A DNA stretch of 64,000 bases from Apostichopus japonicus (lineage: Eukaryota; Echinodermata; Holothuroidea; Aspidochirotida; Stichopodidae): NCBI RefSeq assembly GCF_037975245.1, contig NC_092579.1, positions 14,890,178 through 14,954,177 of the forward strand, given 5' to 3'. This document shows positions 50,901-64,000 of this stretch, piece by piece; the first letter of the stretch is position 1; each line of letters begins with the position of its first letter. Below the pieces are notes generated by a model. That model saw nothing but the letters and a program-made list of their open reading frames with translations. It was not told the DNA's origin and did no database searches. A program made the position numbers and the translations under genes.

Positions 50901-53900
50901 ACCATTCTACCATCCTGCAATCTAACCATCCTACTATCTATCATTCTACCATCCCTCTATCCTTCCATCCTACCATCCTACTATCCTTCCATCTAACCAT
51001 CCAACCATACTACCACCTTTCCAACCTACCATCCTTCCATTCTACTATCCTTCCATCCTACCATCTAACCATCCTACAATCCTACCATTCTACCATCCTA
51101 CCATCCTACAATCTAACCATCCTACCATCTATCCATCCTTCCATTGTACCATTTAACCATCCTATCATCCTTCCATCCTACCATCCTACCATCAAGCCAT
51201 CTTACAATTCTATCATTGTACCCTCCTTCCATCCTACCATCCTACCATCCTTCAATCCTTCCATCTTTCCATCCTACATCCTACCATCTAAGCATCCTAC
51301 CATCCAACCATCCTTCCCTCCTTCCATCTTAAGATCCTTCCATCCTTCCATCCTACCATCTTACCACACTACCATCCTGGCATCCTACCATCTAACCATC
51401 CTACCATCTAACCATCCTTCCATCCTATCATCCTACCATTCTAAAATTCTGCCATCCTATCCTTCCATCTAACCATCCTACCATTCTTTCATCCTACCAT
51501 TCTATCATCCTTCTATACTACCATTCTACCATCCTGCCACCTAACCATCATACCATCTAACCATCCTGCCATCCTTCCATCCTTCTATCCTGTCATCTAA
51601 CTATCCTACCATCCTACCATCCTTCCATTATACCATCCTACCATCTAACCATCCTACCATTCTATCATCCTATCATTCTACCATCCTACCAATCTACCAT
51701 TTTTCCATCCTTCCATCTAACCATCCTACCATTCTATCATCCTATCATTCTACCATCCTACCATTCTACCATCCTGCCACCTAACCATCATACCATCTAA
51801 CCATCCTACCATCCTGCCATCCTTCCATCCTTCTATCCTGTCATCTAACTATCCTACCATCCTACCATCCTTCCATTATACCATCCTACCATCTAACCAT
51901 CCTACCATTCTACCATCTTACCATCATACCATCCTTCCATCCTACCAGCATACCATCCTTCAATCCTTCCATCCTACCACCTAACCATCCTACCATCTAA
52001 CAGTCCTACCATTCTATCATCCTACCATTCTATCATTCTACCAGCCTACTATCCTACCATTCTACCATCTAACCATCCTACCATCTAACCATCCTACCAT
52101 TCTATCATGTACCATCCTACCATCTAACCATCCTACTATCTAACCATCCTAACCTCCTTCCATCCTACCATCATACCATCCTTCCATGCTACCAGCATAC
52201 CTTCTTTCCATCCTACCATCTAATCATCTAACCATCCTACCATTCTATCATCCTACCATTCTGTCATTCTATCATCCTACCATCCCTCTATCCTTCCATT
52301 CTGCCATCCTTCAATCCTACCATCATACTATCCTTCATCTAACCATCCTACCATTCTATTATTCTACCATCCAACCATACTACCATCCTTCCATCCTACC
52401 ATCCTACCATCTAATCTCCTACCATCCTTCCATCCTACCATCCTACCATCTAATCTCCTACCATCCTACCATCCTTCCATCCTACCACCCTGTCATCTAA
52501 CTATCCTACCATCTAACCATCCTACCATCCTTCCATTATACCATTATACCATCCTTCCATCCTACCCTCTAACCATCCTACCATTCTTTCATCCTACCAT
52601 TCTACCATCTTGCCACCTAACCATCATACCATCTAACCTTCCTACCATCCTTTCATCCTTCCAACCTTCCATCCTACCCTCCTGTCATCTAACTATCCTA
52701 CCATCTAACTATCCTGCCATCCTTCCATTATACCATCCTTCCATACAAACATCCTACAATCTAACCATCTACCCATCCTACCATCTAACCATCCTACCAT
52801 CTAACCATCCTACCATTCTATCATCCTACCATCTAACCATCCTACCATTCTATCATCCTACCATTCTAAAATTCTGCCATTCTACCATCCTACTATCCTT
52901 CCATCTAACCATCCTACCATTCTTTCATCCTACCATTCTATCATCCTTCTATCCTACCATTCTACCATCCTGCCACCTAACCATCATACCATCCTGCCAT
53001 TCTTCCATCCTTCTATCCTGTCATCTAACTATCCTACCATCTAACCATCCTACAATCTAACCATCCTAACATCCTTCCATCCTACAATTATACCATGCTA
53101 CCATCCTTCCATCCTACCATCCAACCATCTAACCATCCTACCATCCTACCATCCTTCCATCCTACCATTCTACCATCCCTCGATCCTTCCATCCTAACAT
53201 CCTACCATCCTATCATTCTATCATTGTACCATCCTACCATCCTTCTATCCTACCATCTTACCATCCACCATCTTACCATCCCACCATCTTACCATCTTAA
53301 CATCTTAACATCTTACCATCTAGCCATCTTATCATCCTACCATCCTACCATCCTTCCATCCTACCATCCTACCATTCTATCATTCTACCATCCTTCCATC
53401 CTACCATCCTTCCATCCTTTCATCCATCCATCATACCATTCTACCATCCTACCATCCTTTTATCCTACCATACTACCATCCTTCAATCCTACAATCCTTC
53501 CATCCTACCATCCTACCATCTAACCATCCTACCATCTAACCATCCTACCATCTAACCATCCTACCATTCTATCATCCTACCATTCTATCATTCTACCATC
53601 CTACCATCTAACCATCCTACAATCTAACCATCCTAACCTCCTTCCATCCTACAATTATACCATCTAACCATCCTTCCATCCTTCCATCCTACCATCCTTC
53701 CATCCTACCATCCTTCCATCCTACCATTCTATCATCCTACCACTCTATCATTCTACTATCCTACCATCTAACCATCCTACAATCTAACCATCCTAACATC
53801 CTTCCATCCTACAATTATACCATGCTACCATCCTTCCATCCTACCATCCAACCATCTAACCATCCTACCATCCTTCCATCCTACCATTCTACCATCCTGC

Positions 53901-53922
53901 AATCTAACCATCCTACTATCTA
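47930..53922 (+). repeat. Higher-order repeat, two ~3.0 kb units in tandem
   Basis: Unit 1 (about 47930-50938) and unit 2 (about 50939-53922) share rare marker strings at constant offsets of about 3,005 bp: CATACTACCACCTTTCCAAC (48001, 51006), ATTGTACCCTCCTTCC (near 48215, 51220), GCTACCAGCATACCTTC (49189, 52187), CCCTCGATCCTTCC (50172, 53178). Further partial units begin near 56318 and 58584. Confidence 0.88.
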
Positions 53923-54965
53923 ATCATCCTAACATCTAAGCATCCTCCCATCTAACCATCTTACCATCCTTCCATCCTACCATCTTATCATCTCACAATT
54001 TAACCATCCTACCATCCTACCATCTAAACATCCTACCATTCTATCATCTTATCATTCTACTATCCTACCATCCTACCATCCTTCCATCCTACCATCTAAC
54101 CATCCTACCATCCTACCATTCTATCATCCTACCACTCTATCATTCTACTATCCTACCATCTAACCATCCTACAATCTAACCATCCTAACATCCTTCCATC
54201 CTACAATTATACCATGCTACCATCCTTCCATCCTACCATCCAACCATCCTACCATCTAACCATCCTTCCATCCTACCATTCTGCCATCCTGCAATCGAAC
54301 CATCCTACTATCTAATCATCCTAACATCTAAGCATCCTCCAATCTAACCATCTTACCATCCTTCCATCCTACCATCTTATCATCTCACAATTTAACCATC
54401 CTACCATCTAAACATCCTACCATTCTATCATCTTATCATTCTACTATCCTACCATCCTACCATCCTTCCATCCTACCATCTAACCATCCTACCATCCTTC
54501 CATCCTACCATTCTATCATCCTACCACTCTATCATTCTACTATCCTACCATCTAACCATCCTACAATCTAACCATCCTAACATCCTTCCATCCTACAATT
54601 ATACCATGCTACCATCCTTCCATCCTACCATCCAACCATCCTACCATCTAACCATCCTTCCATCCTGCCATCCTGCAATCGAACCATCCTACTATCTAAT
54701 CATCCTAACATCTAAGCATCCTCCCATCTAACCATCTTACCATCCTTCCATCCTACCATCTTATCATCTCACAACTTAACCATCCTACCATCTAAACATC
54801 CTACCATTCTATCATCTTATCATTCTACTATCCTACCATCCTTCCATCCTACCATCTAACCATCCTAACATTCTACCATCCAACCATCCTTCTATCTTAC
54901 CATCCTTCTATCCTACCAGCCTTCCATCCTTCCATCCTACCATCCTTCTAACCTACCATCCTTCC

Positions 54966-55479
54966 AGGATGGAAGGATGAAAGAATGGTAGGATGTTAGG
55001 ATGGAAGGATGGTAGCATGGTAGCATGGTATAATTGTAGGATGGAAGGATGTTAGGATGGTTAGATTGTAGGATGGTTAGATGGTAGGATAGTAGGATGA
55101 AAGAATGGTAGGTCGGTAGGTTGGTACGATGGTTGGATGGTAGGATGGAAGGATGGTTAGATGGTAGGATGTAGGATGGAAGGATGGAGGGATGGTAGAA
55201 TGGTAGGATGGAAGGATGGAAGGATAGTAGAATGGTAGGATGGAAGGATGGTACGATGGAAGGATCATAGGATGATCGAATGGTAGGATGCTAGGATGGT
55301 TAGATCGTAGGATGGATGGATGGAAGGATGGAAAATGGTAGGATTAAAGGATGGTAGAATGATAGAATGGTTGGATGGTAGAATGGTAGGATGCTAGGGT
55401 GGTTACATGGAAGGATGGAAGGATGGAAAAATTGTAGAATGGTAGGATGGTAGAATGATAGAATCGTTGGATGATCAAA
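54966..55479 (-). repeat. Inverted block in the array, copy 2
   Basis: Same junctions and nearly the same sequence as 46583-47096, displaced by 8383 bp. Differences are few near the left junction (for example AGGATGAAAGAATGG in place of AGGATAGTAGAATGG). Confidence 0.92.
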
Positions 55480-58400
55480 CCATCCTACCATCCTTCAATC
55501 CTACCATCATACCATTTAACCATGCTACCATTCTATCATCCTACCATTCTATCATTTACCATCCTACTATCCTACCATCTTTCAATCCTACCATTCTACA
55601 AACCTTCCATCATACAATCTAACCATCCTACTATCTAACCATCCTTCCATCCTACCATCCTTCAATCCTACCATCTGACCATCCTACCTTTCTACCTTCC
55701 TTCTATCCTTCCATCCTACCATATAAACATACTACCATCTAACCATTCTATCATCCTACCATTCGATTATTCTACCATGCTACCATCCTACCATCTAACC
55801 ATCCTACTATCCAACCATCCTACCATGCTACCATCTAACCATCCTAACATTCTATCATTCCACCATCCTACCATTATTCAATCCTTCCATCCTACCATCT
55901 AACCATCCTACTATCTAACCATCCTTCCATCCTACAATCCTACCATCCTACCATCTAACCATCCTACTATCTAGCCATCCTACCATCTTACTATCTAACC
56001 ATCCTACCATTATTCAATCCTTCCATCCTACCATCTAACCATCCTACCATCTAACCATCCTACTATCCAACCATCCTACCATGCTACCATCTAACCATCC
56101 TAACATTCTATCATTCCACCATCCTACCATTATTCAATCCTTCCATCCTACCATCTAACCATCCTACTATCTAACCATCCTTCCATCCTACTATCTAACC
56201 ATCCTACCATTCTATTATCCTACCATCTAGCCATCCTACCATCTTACTATCTAACCATGCTACCATCCTTCCATCCTACCATCTAACCATCCTACCATTC
56301 TATCATCCTACCATTCTATCATTCTACCATCCCTCTATCCTTCCATCCTACCATCCTACTATCCTTCCATCTAACCATCCAACCATACTACCACCTTTCC
56401 AACCTACCATCCTTCCATTCTACTATCCTTCCATCCTACCATCTAACCATCCTACAATCCTACCATTCTACCATCCTACCATCCTACAATCTAACCATCC
56501 TACCATCTATCCATCCTTCCATTGTACCATTTAACCATCCTATCATCCTTCCATCCTACCATCCTACCATCAAGCCATCCTACAATTCTATCATTGTACC
56601 CTCTTTCCATCCTACATCCTACCATCTAAGCATCCAACCATCCTTCGCTCCTTCCATCCTAAGATCCTTCCATCCTTCCATCCTACCATCTTACCACACT
56701 ACCATCCTGGCATCCTACCATCTAACCATCCTACCATCTAACCATCCTTCCATCCTATCATCCTACCATTCTAAAATTCTGCCATCCTATCCTTCCATCT
56801 AACCATCCTACCATTCTTTCATCCTACCATTCTATCATCCTTCTATACTACCATTCTACCATCCTGCCACCTAACCATCATACCATCTAACCATCCTACC
56901 ATCCTGCCATCCTTCCATCCTTCTATCCTGTCATCTAACTATCCTACCATCCTACCATCCTTCCATTATACCATCCTACCATCTAACCATCCTACCATTC
57001 TATCATCCTATCATTCTACCATCCTACCAATCTACCATTTTTCCATCCTTCCATCTAACCATCCTACCATTCTACCATCCTACCATTCTTTCATCCTACC
57101 ATTCTACCATCTTGCCACCTAACCATCATACCATCTAACCTTCCTACCATCCTTTCATCCTACCATCCTTCCAACCTTCCATCCTACCATCCTGTCATCT
57201 AACTATCCTACCATCTAACCATCCTACCATCCTTCCATTATACCATCCTTCCATCCTAACATAATACAATCTAACCATCTTCCCATCCTACCATCTAACC
57301 ATCCTACTATCTAACCATCCTACTATCTAACCATCCTAACCTCCTTCCATCATACCATCCTTCCATGCTACCAGCATACCTTCTTTCCATCCTACCATCT
57401 AATCATCTAACCATCCTACCATTCTATCATCCTACCATTAGGTCGTTCTACCATCCCTCTATCCTGCCATCCTTCAATCCTACCATCCTACTATCCTTCA
57501 TCTAACCATCCTACCATTCTATTATTCTACCATACTACCATCCTATCATCCTTCCATCCTACCATCTAATCTCCTACCATCCTTCCATCCTACCATACTA
57601 CCATCCTTCCATCCTACCATCTTTCCATCCTACCATACTATTATCCTTCCATCCTACCATCCTTCCATCCTATCATCTAATCTCCTACCATCCTACCATC
57701 CTACCATACTACCATCCTTCCATCCTACCATCTTTCCATCCTACCATCTAATCTCCTACCATCCTTCCATCCTACCATCCTTCCATCCTACCATCCTGTC
57801 ATCTAACTATCCTACCATCTAACCATCCTACCATCCTTCCATTATACCATTATACCATCCTTCCATCCTACCCTCTAACCATCCTACCATTCTTTCATCC
57901 TACTATTCTACCATCTTGCCACCTAACCATCATACCATCTAACCTTCCTACCATCCTTTCATCCTACCATCCTTCCAAACTTCCATCCTACCATCCTGTC
58001 ATCTAACTATCCTACCATCTAACCATCCTACCATCCTTCCATTATACCATCCTTCCATCCTAACATAATACAATTTAACCATCTTCCCATCCTACCATCT
58101 AACCATCCTACTATCTAACCATCCTAACATCCTTCCATCCTACAATCCTACCATCCTTCCATCCTACCATCTAACCATTCTACCATCTAACCATCCTACC
58201 ATTCTATCATCCTACCATTCTATCATCCTACCATCCTACCATCGCTCTATCCTTCCATCCTACCATCCTACTATCCTTCCATCTAACCATCCTACCATAC
58301 TACCATCTTTCCAACCTACCAACCTTCCATTCTACTATCCTTCCATCCTACAATCTAACCATCCTACCATCCTACCATTCTATCATCCTACCATCCTACC

Positions 58401-61400
58401 ATCCTTCCATCCTTCCATCCTACCAGCATACCATCCTTCCATTCTTTCATCCTATCATCTAACCATCCTACCATTCTATTATCCTAAAATCTAACTATCC
58501 TACCATCTAACCATCCTACTATCTAACCATCCTTCCATTCTTCCATCTAACCATCCTACCATTCTATCATCCTACCATTCTATCATTCTACCATCCCTCT
58601 ATCCTTCCATCCTACCATCCTACTATCCTTCCATCTAACCATCCAACCATACTACCACCTTTCCAACCTACCATCCTTCCATTCTACTATCCTTCCATCC
58701 TTCCATCTAACCATCCTACAATCCTACCATTCTACCATCCTACCATCCTACAATCTAACCATCCTACCATCTATCCATCCTTCCATTGTACCATTTAACC
58801 ATCCTATCATCCTTCCATCCTACCATCCTTCCAACCTACCATCAAGCCATCCTACAATTCTATCATTGTACCCTCCTTCCATCCTACCATCCTACCATCC
58901 TTCAATCCTTCCATCTTTCCATCCTACATCCTACCATCTAAGCATCCTACCATCCAACCATCCTTCCCTCCTTCCATCCTAAGATCCTTCCATCCTTCCA
59001 TCCTACCATCTTACCACACTACCATCCTGGCATCCTACCATCTAACCATCCTACCATCTAACCATCCTTCCATCCTATCATCCTACCATTCTAAAATTCT
59101 GCCATCCTATCCTTCCATCTAACCATCCTACCATTCTTTCATCCTACCATTCTATCATCCTTCTATACTACCATTCTACCATCCTGCCACCTAACCATCA
59201 TACCATCTAACCATCCTACCATCCTGCCATCCTTCCATCCTTCTATCCTGTCATCTAACTATCCTGCCATCCTACCATCCTTCCATTATACCATCCTACC
59301 ATCTAACCATCCTACCATTCTATCATCCTATCATTCTACCATCCTACCAATCTACCATTTTTCCATCCTTCCATCTAACCATCCTACCATTCTATCATCC
59401 TATCATTCTACCATCCTACCATTCTACCATCCTGACACCTAACCATCATACCATCTAACCATCCTACCATCCTGCCATCCTTCCATCCTTCTATCCTGTC
59501 ATCTAACTATCCTACCATCCTTCCATTATACCATCCTACCATCTAACCATCCTACCATTCTACCATCTTACCATCATACCATCCTTCCATCCTACCAGCA
59601 TACCATCCTTCAATCCTTCCATCCTACCACCTAACCATCCTACCATCTAACAGTCCTACCATTCTATCATCCTACCATTCTATCATTCTACCAGCCTACT
59701 ATCCTACCATTCTACCATCTAACCATCCTACCATCTAACCATCCTACCATTCTATCATGTACCATCCTACTATCTAACCATCCTACTATCTAACCATCCT
59801 AACCTCCTTCCATCCTACCATCCTTCCATGCTACCAGCATACCTTCTTTCCATCCTACCATCTAATCATCTAACCATCCTACCATTCTATCATCCTACCA
59901 TTCTGTCATTCTATCATCCTACCATCCCTCTATCCTTCCATTCTGCCATCCTTCAATCCTACCATCATACTATCCTTCATCTAACCATCCTACCATTCTA
60001 TTATTCTACCATCCAACCATACTACCATCCTTCCATCCTACCATCCTACCATCTAATCTCCTACCATCCTTCCATCCTACCATCCTACCATCCTACCATC
60101 TAATCTCCTACCATCCTTCCATCCTACCACCCTGTCATCTAACTATCCTACCATCTAACCATCCTACCATCCTTCCATTATACCATGATACCATCCTTCC
60201 ATCCTACCCTCTAACCATCCTACCATTCTTTCATCCTACCATTCTACCATCTTGCCACCTAACCATCATACCATCTAACCTTCCTACCATCCTTTCATCC
60301 TTCCAACCTTCCATCCTACCCTCCTGTCATCTAACTATCCTACCATCTAACTATCCTGCCATCCTTCCATTATACCATCCTTCCATACAAACATCCTACA
60401 ATCTAACCATCTACCCATCCTACCATCTAACCATCCTACCATCTAACCATCCTACCATTCTATCATCCTACCATCTAACCATCCTACCATTCTATCATCC
60501 TACCATTCTAAAATTCTGCCATTCTACCATCCTACTATCCTTCCATCTAACCATCCTACCATTCTTTCATCCTACCATTCTATCATCCTTCTATCCTACC
60601 ATTCTACCATCCTGCCACCTAACCATCATACCATCCTGCCATTCTTCCATCCTTCTATCCTGTCATCTAACTATCCTACCATCTAACCATCCTTCCATTA
60701 TACCATCTAACCATCCTACCATTCTATCATCCTATTATTCTAAAATTCTGCCATCCTACCATCCTACTATCCATCCATCTAACCATCCTACCATTCTTTC
60801 ATCCTACCATTCTATCATCCTTCTATCCTACCATTCTACCATCCTGCCACCTAACCATCATACCATCTAACCATCCTACCATCCTGCCATCCTTCCATCC
60901 TTCTATCCTGTCATCTAACTATCCTACCATCTAACCATCCTACCATCCTTCCATTATACCATCCTACCATCTAACCATCCTACCATTCTATCATCCTATC
61001 ATTCTACCATCCTACCAATCTACCATTTTTCCATCCTTCCATCCTTCAATCCTTCCATCTAACCATCCTACCATCTAACCATTCTACCATCTAACTATCC
61101 TACCATTCTACCATCTTACCATCCTACCACCCTACCATTCTTTTATCCTACCATATAACCATCCTACCATCTTAATATCTAACCATCCTTCTATCCTACC
61201 ATCCCTCCATCCAACCATATACCCATCTAACTATCCTACCATTCTATCATCCTTCCATCCTACCATCTAACCATCCTAACATTCTATCATCCTACCCTCC
61301 TGCCATTTAACCACCATCTAACCATCCTACCATCTAACCATCCTACCATTCTATCATCCTATTATTCTATCATTCTACCATCCTTCCATCTTTCCATCCT

Positions 61401-64000
61401 ACCATCCTTCCATTCTACCATCCTTCCATCCTCCCATCTAACCATCCTACCACCCTACCATTCTATCATCCTACCATCCTTCCATCCTACCACACCATCC
61501 TTCCATCCTACCACACCATCCTTCCATCCTACCAGCATACCATCCTTCAATCCTTCCATCCTACCACCTAACCATCCTACCATTCTATCATCCTACCATT
61601 CTATCATTCTACCAGCCTACTATCCTACCATTCTACCATCTAACCATCCTACCATCTAACAAATATAACAAATATCTAACCATCCTTCTATCCTACCATC
61701 CCTCCATCCAACCATATACCCATCTAACTATCCTACCATTCTATCATCCTTCCATCCTACCATCTAGCCATCCTAACATTCTATCATCCTACCCTCCTGC
61801 CATTTAACCACCATCTAACCATCCTACCATCTAACCATCCTACCATTCTATCATCCTACCTTCTAACCATCCTATCACCCTACCATTCTATCATCCTACC
61901 ATCCTTCCATCCTACCATCATACAATCCTTCCATCCTACCAGCATACCATCCTTCAATCCTTCCATCCTACCACCTAACCATCTAACCATCCTACCATTC
62001 TATCATCCTACCATTCTATCATTCTACCAGCCTACTATCCTACCATTCTACCATCTAACCATCCTACCATTCTATCATGTACCATCCTACCATCTAACCA
62101 TCCTACCATCTAACCATCCTACTATCTAACCATCCTAACCTCCTTCCATCCTACCATCATACCATCCTTCCATGCTACCAGCATACCTTCTTTCCATCCT
62201 ATCATCTAACCATCCTACCATTCTATCATCCTACCATTAGGTCGTTCTACCATCCTACCATCCCTCTATCCTTCCATCCTGCCATCCTTCAATCCTACCA
62301 TCCTACTATCCTTCATCTAACCATCCTACCATTCTATTATTCTACCATACTACCATCCTACCATCCTACCATCCTTCCATCCTACCATCCTATCATCTAA
62401 TCTCCTACCATCCTTCCATCCTACCATACTACCATCCTTCCATCTTTCCATCCTACCATCTAATCTCCTACCATCCTTCCATCCTACCATCCTTCCATCC
62501 TACCATCCTGTCATCTAACTATCCTACCATCTAACCATCCTACCATCCTTCCATTATACCATCCTTCCATCCTACCCTCTAACCATCCTACCATTCTTTC
62601 ATCCTACCATTCTACCATCTTGCCACCTAACCATCATACCATCTAACCTTCCTACCATCCTTTCATCCTACCATCCTTCCAACCTTCCATCCTACCATCC
62701 TGTCATCTAACTATCCTACCATCTAACCATCCTACCATCCTTCCATTATACCATCCTTCCATCCTAACATAATACAATCTAACCATCTTCCCATCCTACC
62801 ATCTAACCATCCTACTATCTAACCATCCTAACCTTCCATCATACCATCCTTCCATGCTACCAGCATACCTTCTTTCCATCCTACCATCTAATCATCTAAC
62901 CATCCTACCATTCTATCATCCTACCATTAGGTCGTTCTACCATCCCTCTATCCTTCCATCCTGCCATCCTTCAATCCTACCATCCTACTATCCTTCATCT
63001 AACCATCCTACCATTCTATTATTCTACCATACTACCATCCTATCATCCTTCCATCCTACCATCTAATCTCCTACCATCCTTCCATCCTACCATACTACCA
63101 TCCTTCCATCCTACCATCTTTCCATCCTACCATACTACCATCCTTCCATCCTACCATCCTTCCATCCTACCATCTAATCTCCTACCATCCTTCCATCCTA
63201 CCATACTACCATCCTTCCATCCTACCATCTTTCCATCCTACCATCTAATCTCCTACCATCCTTCCATCCTTCCATCCTTCCATCCTACCATCCTGTCATC
63301 TAACTATCCTACCATCTAACCATCCTACCATCCTTCCATTATACCATTATACCATCCTTCCATCCTACCCTCTAACCATCCTACCATTCTTTCATCCTAC
63401 TATTCTACCATCTTGCCACCTAACCATCATACCATCTAACCTTCCTACCATCCTTTCATCCTACCATCCTTCCAAACTTCCATCCTACCATCCTGTCATC
63501 TAACTATCCTACCATCTAACCATCCTACCATCCTTCCATTATACCATCCTTCCATCCTAACATAATACAATTTAACCATCTTCCCATCCTACCATCTAAC
63601 CATCCTACTATCTAACCATCCTAACATCCTTCCATCCTACAATCCTACCATCCTTCCATCCTACCATCTAACCATTCTACCATCTAACCATCCTACCATT
63701 CTATCATCCTACCATTCTATCATTCTACCATCCTACCATCGCTCTATCCTTCCATCCTACCATCCTTCCATCCTACTATCCTTCCATCTAACCATCCTAC
63801 CATACTACCATCTTTCCAACCTACCAACCTTCCATTCTACTATCCTTCCATCCTACAATCTAACCATCCTACCATCCTACCATTCTATCATCCTACCATC
63901 CTACCATCCTTCCATCCTACCAGCATACCATCCTTCCATTCTTTCATCCTATCATCTAACCATCCTACCATTCTGTTATCCTAAAATCTAACTATCCTAC

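Larger units (their letters stand above)
46022..64000 (+). repeat. Giant degenerate CCAT/CCTA tandem array, at least 18 kb
   Basis: The whole interval is built of 4 bp words arranged largely as 8-mers (CCATCCTA, CCATCTAA, CCATTCTA, TCATCCTA, CCATCCTT). The plus strand is almost free of G, except in two inverted blocks. Longer blocks repeat at ~3.0 kb and ~8.4 kb. The array runs off the right edge, so its length is a minimum. All long open frames here (for example 49188-50054, reading [15 protein letters not shown]) are translations of the repeat, not genes. Confidence 0.97.

Noticed and set aside
46694-63066. Long open frames reading [15 protein letters not shown]-type proteins (for example 49188-50054, 50089-50805, 50840-51472)
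   Set aside because: They are translations of a 4/8 bp tandem repeat; three units of 8 bp make a frame-closed 24 bp. No start context, introns or non-repeat sequence.
1-64000. CRISPR arrays, operons, bacterial promoters or ribosome binding sites
   Set aside because: The sequence is eukaryotic (spliced genes, SINEs, MITEs); the regular repeats found are tandem satellites without spacers.

Overview
The window is animal nuclear DNA. It is AT-rich and intron-rich, with canonical GT-AG introns, one conserved mitochondrial enzyme gene of vertebrate-like exon structure, and a heavy load of short DNA transposons. Frequent TAGGCCTA-type words and the mix of hAT, P, piggyBac-like, tRNA-SINE and snRNA-like repeats suggest a marine deuterostome invertebrate, perhaps an echinoderm. 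That placement is inference; no species marker is visible.

Layout. 1-13.4 kb: no confident host gene; a transposon landscape dominated by short hAT-type elements. Its centrepiece is a 4.2 kb P-element-like transposon (1949-6166) that split a small hAT-type MITE and was itself hit by a TTAA-flanked MITE. 13.5-23.4 kb: a complete nine-exon minus-strand gene for pyruvate dehydrogenase E1 alpha (391 aa; all splice phases agree), with MITEs, a SINE and two local tandem duplications in its introns. 23.8-25.9 kb: ten copies of a ~178 bp tandem repeat directly upstream of that gene, one interrupted by a hAT-type MITE with a perfect 8 bp target duplication. 26.8-28.35 kb: modules with a U2 snRNA-like head, then a 55 bp minisatellite of ten copies in strict register. 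29.4-33.7 kb: more hAT-type elements. 34.4-43.7 kb: a probable second minus-strand gene with a CIDE-N-like domain; its first exon and C-terminus are unresolved. A degraded hAT element with the C-terminal end of a transposase lies in its first intron. 46.0-64.0 kb (running off the edge): about 18 kb of degenerate 4/8 bp repeat (CCAT/CCTA words) with 3.0 kb and 8.4 kb higher-order repeats and two inverted blocks.

At seven sites an element with matching termini is bracketed by 8 bp direct repeats (five perfect for hAT-type elements, one perfect for the P-like element, one with a mismatch). This makes the transposon calls the best supported after the pyruvate dehydrogenase gene. Most other open frames are repeat read-through. 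Everything was read by eye; similarity statements rest on family knowledge, not on searches.
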